From an uncultured Gardnerella sp. (lineage in GTDB: Bacteria > Actinomycetota > Actinomycetes > Actinomycetales > Bifidobacteriaceae), in contig CAMYPN010000031.1 in NCBI GenBank assembly GCA_947292085.1, positions 1 through 10,912 on the forward strand: a stretch of DNA of 10,912 nucleotides, read 5' to 3'. Of this stretch, positions 7,901 through 10,912 are shown in pieces. Numbering within the stretch: the first letter of the stretch is position 1; each line of letters opens with the position of its first letter. The notes beneath the pieces were generated by a model. That model saw only the letters and a list, made by a program, of their open reading frames with translations, was not told the origin of the DNA and made no database searches. A program made the position numbers and the translations under genes.

Positions 7901-8083
7901 CATGCGGACGAGGTTCGCGCTTCTGTTCGCGCTCAGGTTTTGAAGCGTTCTAAGGGCATGAAGTTGAGCAAGACTGGTAGTGATGTGTCTGCATTTGGCG
8001 TGTTTGCTGCTGGTGTTGCTGCTGCTGGTGTTGCGCTCTTCGTTTCTAAGCGTCGTGGTATTTCTCGTCACAGCAACAAGTAG
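1982..8083 (+). CDS. Giant wall-anchored surface protein (Rib-like, GA-like and FIVAR-like modules), probably phase-variable
   Basis: Likely surface adhesin of 2033 residues. Signal peptide: long n-region with LQKS/MQKS/MQKS, hydrophobic core about 38-58, predicted cleavage after AYA (60-62). Residues 63-316 form an aromatic-rich domain I do not recognise (WAFRPMWWYG inside). Three Rib-like repeats begin near 324, 405 and 489, each with a KAN helix and a DGST-I-P strand. After a Pro-rich linker (about 562-582) comes a beta-rich block (583-672). Two copies of an unassigned YKY module follow (696-814, 890-1015). GA-like three-helix modules lie near 827-886, 1025-1085, 1113-1167 and 1352-1402; some relatives bind albumin. 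FIVAR-like modules fill about 1462-1813. A last FIVAR-like unit (1839 onward) is interrupted by an Asn/Ala/Gly stretch (1858-1912). The C-terminus has LSKTG (1995-1999), a hydrophobic span and KRR, a sortase-type signal. The gene ends in tandem stops TAG TAA. A G10 tract in the signal peptide suggests ON/OFF switching; this copy is ON. Surface location is well supported; adhesion and ligand are inference. Confidence 0.9.
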   Translation: MTKKIVSAKHLADLQKSMQKSMQKSGNNVIYAPLSKSVCAAMLAGSMLLGGGVFVSPAPAYADGYVAPDGNIYYGYKSDANYSKQRIKIEVHYYSSKEDANKDENRDPLGQFVRVKYVANLNSENNSFDKWAFRPMWWYGVPAGLTDVHNIIYSRFEKYTDAGTPSTSQPSAPGIRKDSDNVTKHYKDAKDWKSISRFYVEDPSKLTSMNGLKTLLGIDNKGSKGYDSKGGTTADNWSDFYAASKGMQGMFIDWESAGKRFYEMTYVAELTDDAWKNRDEHPLRFAAGVYRFAGNWHIATGQIHRAPKIADSLKNVQYPSLTTVVNANDLNSNEKTSVETAIRKANENTKHFTDLLDKIDVAKDGTATLTFHDNTTITMPGKLLVVEDKKDNVKFPPVYPAPMGVVNPKSLSEADQKAIIQGFKTANKDKDFLKKVKTNDSEAYKFDNTKQELTITYTDGSTITVPYSSLVYQGATIADWAPYVVPSPIEVKNLSSLDAAEQKQVTDAFDKANADLDVYTNAKKGDKTPVSFDKDFKNAIITWADGSTTEIPSWQFLKKKEVTPAPNPQPPTPNPAEEKKTFTVDFSNTTSRVIPNFDPFNASSASDTAKDAVRAFKGMLKKLTAKGSDGKTVTITDVDFDFTNGEIIFKAGNDYKDQRYPMSLLFKKGSTGTKNPTQQTPTSKTDTDPQNNKNTYKYFVTKTQINESKVSDVTPQEAVKALKQFVKDNYTGWTEQELEHVTSNVSVGTSWKAKTGTTNLEPFNKGNGRIVSISVNSDNGLTVTGYQYADQEDDNIDVSTDGPLFTISADDLYATNSGSQTPTDNTIDQLKALAKQLRDKRKNAGELTDDVIKNTLKATDTDIDSMNDENALRDLIKKISDYQKPKPVEYKYNFEKLKLDHDGEPNDADYKKIVVEQFLKKNYTTTDNTNWSKLENAYYNKTVVLSGNNANTYNLTPVTSGTSGLNIYTGDKQAGGVMSVGIDSNGNLVVRGWKAGSSDQHAEVLITINKADLFTPKSKEQNPAITPEQLQQMKNDAKKIIDKNPYLTPEQKKKFKDQIDDPNNGPKDQNGIQKILNEAKAQGEKNKQNTTDPNVQQTINDNKNGGKEKKDQELKAAKEAAKQAIENLPNLTPDEKNTLKEKVSNATSIDGENGVNSVLDEAKKLNELEGVKKEAKEEAKQLYFLDHGTGADGNTADTHDEDAALNSVLGTTSEEDSTLKALDGKLQDSTATADDIRTALEAAKKANVKNTQKAKDAATKKLEEKKDALKNAYDALTPDQQNTAKTAYEAAIQAIDSAESSVNKATKPSEIKTALESVKDATINAANQAIENAKPKRDASGNTNDLTPDAFNEEKEKAKGEIDKIPGLSQEEKEKYKEQINQSTHKGDPEAIVNQAKKHKKIEDALKKLDEFKHLNNAQKEAFKRIIEDTDAYNHTDADGKDLGIDDIDDALANAANTDNAMARLEELEKKANDFKNEKEGKYSKLTNSEDDQNKKKAFDGYLADATTLTTADKGDAKNADQVNELYKDLLKAMRAIDPNAQSAGLKTDALSKEIESDKTYKPATPADPAKPGNSVYNTSSKDKKDAFDQALQAAEQALKTAEDTKKPGAKKMSAEEEATAQQAVDAALDKLIKARLALDGVDTTDLQKEIDKESATTSSDAYKYDSQENQNNYNNALKAAKKLIKQLTSNDQQQDPSQGGTQKPKTQAEKQKIVDDALANLKAAEEALKGKKPVEPTPTPTPSVDKSHLQQGINGSGDVKKSDDYNNAPSDKKQAYDHALDHANEVNKDPNATQDQVNQAAEDLKKAENDLKPTPTPLPSPVPGGAGFGVNDNAPTTVDKGELNIQIDSAESDLQPGNAGNGNAGSNNAGNAANSGANAGNAGNAGNTANNNSGSNANAANGANSAAVNAAVENSPAVKQADAQVAKAQAALDDALAEAKKVAADPNATQAQVDAAAQKLSAARKALADAKAHADEVRASVRAQVLKRSKGMKLSKTGSDVSAFGVFAAGVAAAGVALFVSKRRGISRHSNK
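2022..2057 (+). repeat. Three in-frame 12-base units in the signal-peptide n-region
   Basis: The unit TGCAAAAATCTA occurs at 2022-2033 and 2034-2045, with a third copy ending in G at 2046-2057. Each unit encodes four residues (QKSM in the protein frame). Gain or loss of a unit preserves frame and changes only the length and charge of the n-region before the hydrophobic core. Confidence 0.9.
2129..2138 (+). repeat. G10 homopolymer in the signal peptide, candidate phase-variation switch
   Basis: Ten consecutive G residues encode Gly50-Gly52 and the first base of Val53 in the hydrophobic core. The present length keeps the 2033-codon frame open. Adding one G brings TGA at 2167-2169 into frame; removing one G brings TAG at 2178-2180 into frame. 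Only tract lengths congruent to 10 modulo 3 give full-length protein. Long G runs mutate by slipped-strand mispairing and are a known ON/OFF device for bacterial surface genes. Switching in this organism is inferred. Confidence 0.85.
2951..3667 (+). repeat. Three Rib-like protein repeats
   Basis: Within the surface protein, three units of roughly 75-80 residues share the order V-x-N-x-x-x-L, a helix ending in KAN or TAN, then a strand such as TLTFHDNTTITMP, LTITYTDGSTITVP or AIITWADGSTTEIP. This pattern resembles Rib/alpha-like repeats of Gram-positive surface proteins, which form extended stalks. The copies are divergent at DNA level, so they are old duplications unlikely to recombine readily. 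The family label is by eye. Confidence 0.6.
4067..5026 (+). repeat. Duplicated YKY module of unassigned family flanking a GA-like segment
   Basis: Residues 696-814 and 890-1015 align by eye. Both begin with YKY, contain an amphipathic helix ending KQFVKDNYTGW or EQFLKKNYTTTDNTNW, then the strand pair SVNSDNGLTVTGYQ or GIDSNGNLVVRGWK, and end TISADDLYA or TINKADLFTP. A helical GA-like segment (about 827-886) separates them. I do not recognise the family. Confidence 0.6.
7553..7717 (+). repeat. Asn/Ala/Gly-rich low-complexity stretch
   Basis: Codons 1858 to about 1912 are almost entirely Asn, Ala, Gly and Ser. They are built from repeated NAG/GNAG units encoded by near-repeats such as GGTAACGCT and GGTAATGCT. 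The stretch splits a FIVAR-like unit whose start (VDKGELNIQIDSAESDL) and end (ALAEAKKVAADPNATQAQVD) are recognisable. It is probably a flexible, wall-spanning or slippage-prone spacer. Confidence 0.75.
7964..8080 (+). other. C-terminal cell-wall sorting signal (LSKTG type)
   Basis: Encodes LSKTG (residues 1995-1999), a hydrophobic segment of about 20 residues (AFGVFAAGVAAAGVALFV) and a basic tail with KRR. The architecture is that of a sortase substrate. The pentapeptide departs from LPxTG at position 2 (Ser for Pro). Confidence 0.75.
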
Positions 8084-8090
8084 TAAGTTA

Positions 8091-8119
8091 TATTTAATTT
8101 AATTCGATTAAATTAAATA
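8091..8119. other. AT-only 13-base stem-loop after the surface-protein stop
   Basis: TATTTAATTTAAT (8091-8103) and its exact inverse at 8107-8119 flank a TCG loop, eight bases after the stop codon. The arms are perfect but contain only A and T. It precedes the GC-rich terminator and may stabilise the 3' end or have no function. Confidence 0.5.
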
Positions 8120-8143
8120 AACGGTTGAATAATTAAATAGTTG

Positions 8144-8197
8144 AATAACAATGAGCCTCACTTGCGATTGATTTCACAAGTGAGGCTTTTTGTTATT
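8144..8197 (+). terminator. Rho-independent terminator of the surface-protein gene
   Basis: An 11-base perfect stem AGCCTCACTTG (8154-8164) / CAAGTGAGGCT (8177-8187) encloses a 12-base loop and is followed by T residues (8187-8191). The structure extends outward through AATAACAA (8144-8151) paired with TTGTTATT (8190-8197) across a 2x2 internal loop. The flanking A and T tracts make function in either direction possible. Confidence 0.88.
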
Positions 8198-8223
8198 AAC
8201 AAACTGAGAAAACAACGGTCACG

Positions 8224-8539
8224 CGTTACTGGTGCAGTATGCGTTCTGCGAGCGTAACGTATAACTCCGATTTTTCGTTACTGGTGCAGTGTGTGTTCTG
8301 CATGAGTAACGCACACTATAGCTTTTTCGTTCTTCTCGCAGTTGGCGCTCGCGCGGGTTACGCGCTCGCTTACGAAACTCGCGTTGGAAGTCCACTGGAC
8401 TTCCAACTTGAGCGAGTTTCCGCTCCGAGTTGCCTTCGCGCGCTAAATCGCATCGCTCAGGCAGGTCGTCGCGCTGCGCGAGTAACGCATATTGCCGATT
8501 TTTCGTTACTGGTGCAGTATGCGTTCTGCGCGCGTAACA
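8224..8539. repeat. Intergenic array of a 52-base hairpin-forming repeat
   Basis: Unit A (8224-8275) and unit B (8276-8327) are adjacent at exactly 52 bases; unit E starts at 8504. The order is CGTTAC, TGGT, GCAG, an 8-base variable loop, CTGC, a 4-base gap, GTAACG, then a 16-base spacer ending TTTTT. A degenerate copy begins at 8328, and the right half of another (8474-8503) abuts unit E with the same 16-base spacer. CGTTAC/GTAACG and GCAG/CTGC can pair as a hairpin. An alternative 8-base stem (8238-8245 with 8256-8263; 8290-8297 with 8308-8315) shows a compensatory change between A and B. The block is more GC-rich than its flanks. I know no named family that it matches. Confidence 0.75.
8374..8420. 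repeat. Long palindrome within the repeat array
   Basis: GTTGGAAGTCCA (8383-8394) and TGGACTTCCAAC (8396-8407) are perfect 12-base inverse arms around a single C. They are flanked by GAAACTCGC (8374-8382) and its inverse GCGAGTTTC (8412-8420), with a TTGA bulge on the right. Together this gives 21 paired bases. There is no poly-T tail. It resembles a REP- or MITE-type hairpin inserted between repeat units. Confidence 0.75.
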
Positions 8540-8744
8540 TTTGACAATTTATTGTTCAATATTCAGCTAATACATGCTTAGAATGCCACCGCACATAAGT
8601 AAATAACCCACATTCGAATAGCATTGAGCCTTACTATCGTAAGGGTTATGAGCTTACTTTTCACACACTTTTTGTACTAGTGGCGAATGTCAGAAAAGTA
8701 TTCGATCACAACAAAACGTTTGTATTACTTACGCAAGTTTTGCG
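8540..8744. other. Intergenic remainder between the repeat array and the cyclophilin gene
   Basis: No gene is visible. A TTGACA at 8541-8546 has no convincing -10 partner at 16-18 bases. A 6-base stem, CCTTAC (8629-8634) / GTAAGG (8639-8644), has a 4-base loop and no T run. ACGCAA/TTGCGT (8731-8745) overlaps the cyclophilin stop codon and lacks a T run on the minus strand, so I do not call a terminator for that gene. Confidence 0.55.
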
Positions 8745-9281
8745 TCACAAAACTTCAATAGACATGATTCCAACTGGTTCGAGTGGAGCATCAGATCGGT
8801 CGGTTGCGACTGCATCGAGCTTATCTACCACAGCTTTTGAAGCATCATCAGCTACTTCGCCAAAAATAGTGTGATGTCCATCCAACCAAGGAGTAGGAAC
8901 TGTAGTAATAAAGAACTGTGAGCCGTTAGTACCATGCAAACGGCCGTCGCGTCCACGACGCTTACCAGCATTCGCCATAGCAAGCAAATAAGGCTTATCG
9001 AACTTCAGTGACGAATCAATCTCATCATCGAACTCGTATCCAGGACCGCCAGTTCCTGTACCAAGTGGGCAGCCACCCTGAATCATAAAATCTTTAATAA
9101 TGCGGTGGAAAGTTAAACCATTATAGAAAGGTTCATGAGAGGATTCACCAGTGAACGGATCTTTCCATTCCTTCTCGCCAGTGGCAAGACCAATGAAATT
9201 CTTCACTGTTTCTGGAGTTTTACTGTCAAATAAATTGATTTTAATATCACCTTCAGAGGTGTGCATAATAACTGTAGTCAT
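8745..9281 (-). CDS. Cyclophilin-type peptidyl-prolyl cis-trans isomerase
   Basis: Cytosolic folding enzyme that isomerises Xaa-Pro bonds. I start it at the ATG at 9281 ([15 protein letters not shown]), the usual cyclophilin beginning. The frame remains open upstream to a TTG at 9314, but that extension ([11 protein letters not shown]) is not cyclophilin-like. No strong Shine-Dalgarno is seen. The 178 residues carry the complete active site: [13 protein letters not shown] at 58-70 (Arg60, Phe65, Met66, Gln68), MANAG at 102-106, GSQFFIT at 120-126 (Gln122, Phe124) and [10 protein letters not shown] at 132-141 (Trp132, His137). There is no signal peptide or membrane segment. A basic segment, [13 protein letters not shown], lies between MANAG and GSQFF where human cyclophilin A has only four residues; this is a lineage-type loop enlargement. 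The thiC terminator lies between this gene and thiC, so it is probably transcribed on its own. Confidence 0.92.
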   Translation of the reverse strand: MTTVIMHTSEGDIKINLFDSKTPETVKNFIGLATGEKEWKDPFTGESSHEPFYNGLTFHRIIKDFMIQGGCPLGTGTGGPGYEFDDEIDSSLKFDKPYLLAMANAGKRRGRDGRLHGTNGSQFFITTVPTPWLDGHHTIFGEVADDASKAVVDKLDAVATDRSDAPLEPVGIMSIEVL

Positions 9282-9374
9282 GAGTACAATTTTCACATAA
9301 GTTGAAGACTGCAAATTGTAATTGTGTTAAAAAGAATTATTAAGAAAATTATTAAAAACAAGAGAATTATTCAT

Positions 9375-9420
9375 AAAAAAGCGGGCTCATAGTCAAGCAG
9401 TAAGCTCAACCACAAGCCCG
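9375..9420 (-). terminator. Rho-independent terminator of thiC, minus strand
   Basis: Read on the minus strand, arms 9420-9404 and 9398-9382 form a continuous 17-base-pair stem with a 5-base loop (TTACT), closed by CGGGCT/AGCCCG, then C and six T residues. Several inner pairs are G-U wobbles, which become A-C mismatches in a plus-strand transcript. The structure is therefore specific to minus-strand transcription. It lies about 140 bases past the thiC stop. Confidence 0.87.
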
Positions 9421-9467
9421 TGTATTTGTTGTAACCTTCTTCTATTTATACATTACAAGATTTAATT

Positions 9468-9542
9468 ATTTGCGAAAACTTGTAAGTATTTGTGTATATC
9501 CACTTTTCCTCACAAATTTTCGCAAATCAAATTTTCGCAAAT
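9468..9542. repeat. Tandem and inverted TTTTCGCAAAT motifs downstream of thiC
   Basis: CAAATTTTCGCAAAT is tandemly duplicated at 9513-9527 and 9528-9542. ATTTGCGAAAA (9468-9478) is the exact inverse of the 11-base core in both copies (9517-9527 and 9532-9542). Two alternative hairpins with loops of about 38 and 53 bases are therefore possible in the thiC 3' untranslated region. No function is evident. Confidence 0.6.
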
Positions 9543-9557
9543 CACACGCTTATGAAA

Positions 9558-10912
<1,355 letters not shown>

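Noticed and set aside
6896..8071. 391-codon open frame on the minus strand within the surface-protein gene
   Set aside because: It is antisense to Ala/Lys/Asp-rich FIVAR-like codons. The translation is low-complexity Ser/Ile/Leu/Arg with no domain or ribosome site. The plus-strand frame has a signal peptide, modules and sorting signal.
8224..8539. Possible CRISPR array
   Set aside because: The conserved part spans nearly the whole 52-base period, there are no unique 30-40 base spacers, copies are degenerate and no cas gene is present.
8239..8544. 101-codon open frame across the intergenic repeats
   Set aside because: It lies entirely within repeat units and the palindrome, has no ribosome site, and repeats its own peptide segments because the DNA repeats.
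9282..9374. Promoter for the cyclophilin gene on the minus strand
   Set aside because: The region is extremely AT-rich and offers many poor hexamer pairs (for example TTGTTT with TAATTC at 16 bases). None stands out enough to call.

Overview
The window looks like a chromosomal stretch from an AT-rich member of the Bifidobacteriaceae, most likely the Gardnerella vaginalis group. I infer this from recognition rather than a search. The grounds are bifidobacterial-style SerB, cyclophilin, ThiC and inositol-monophosphatase-like proteins, AT-rich codon use with frequent AAG/GCT/GAT codons, and a very large lysine- and alanine-rich wall-anchored surface protein.

Layout. (1) Bases 6-659 (+) encode phosphoserine phosphatase SerB; its 5' end may lie outside the window. 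(2) Bases 759-1598 (+) encode an inositol-monophosphatase-fold protein whose metal-binding signature is altered. (3) A 383-base intergenic region (1599-1981) holds four 9-base iterons spaced exactly 11 bases apart and a small dyad. (4) Bases 1982-8083 (+) encode a 2033-residue secreted, wall-anchored adhesin-like protein. It has a signal peptide, an unrecognised N-terminal domain, three Rib-like repeats, a duplicated unassigned module, GA-like and FIVAR-like helical modules, an Asn/Ala/Gly-rich stretch and an LSKTG-type sorting signal. (5) A 660-base intergenic region (8084-8744) contains an AT hairpin, a strong terminator, and a 52-base-period repeat array interrupted by a long palindrome. 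(6) Bases 8745-9281 (-) encode a cyclophilin-type peptidyl-prolyl isomerase. (7) Bases 9558-10912 (-) encode thiamine pyrimidine synthase ThiC, cut by the window end, followed by its own strand-specific terminator.

The genes do not form one pathway. The plus-strand set is serine biosynthesis, a phosphatase-like protein and the adhesin. The minus-strand set is thiamine biosynthesis and protein folding. The two sets converge on the 8084-8744 repeat region.

The most interesting signal is a run of ten G residues inside the signal-peptide codons of the giant surface protein. The allele present is in frame, and loss or gain of one G runs into a stop within about 15 codons. This is the layout of an ON/OFF phase-variable surface protein switched by slipped-strand mispairing. 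A 12-base in-frame repeat just upstream can vary the length of the signal peptide's n-region without changing frame. The iteron array upstream and the covarying intergenic repeats downstream are separate candidates for undescribed elements.
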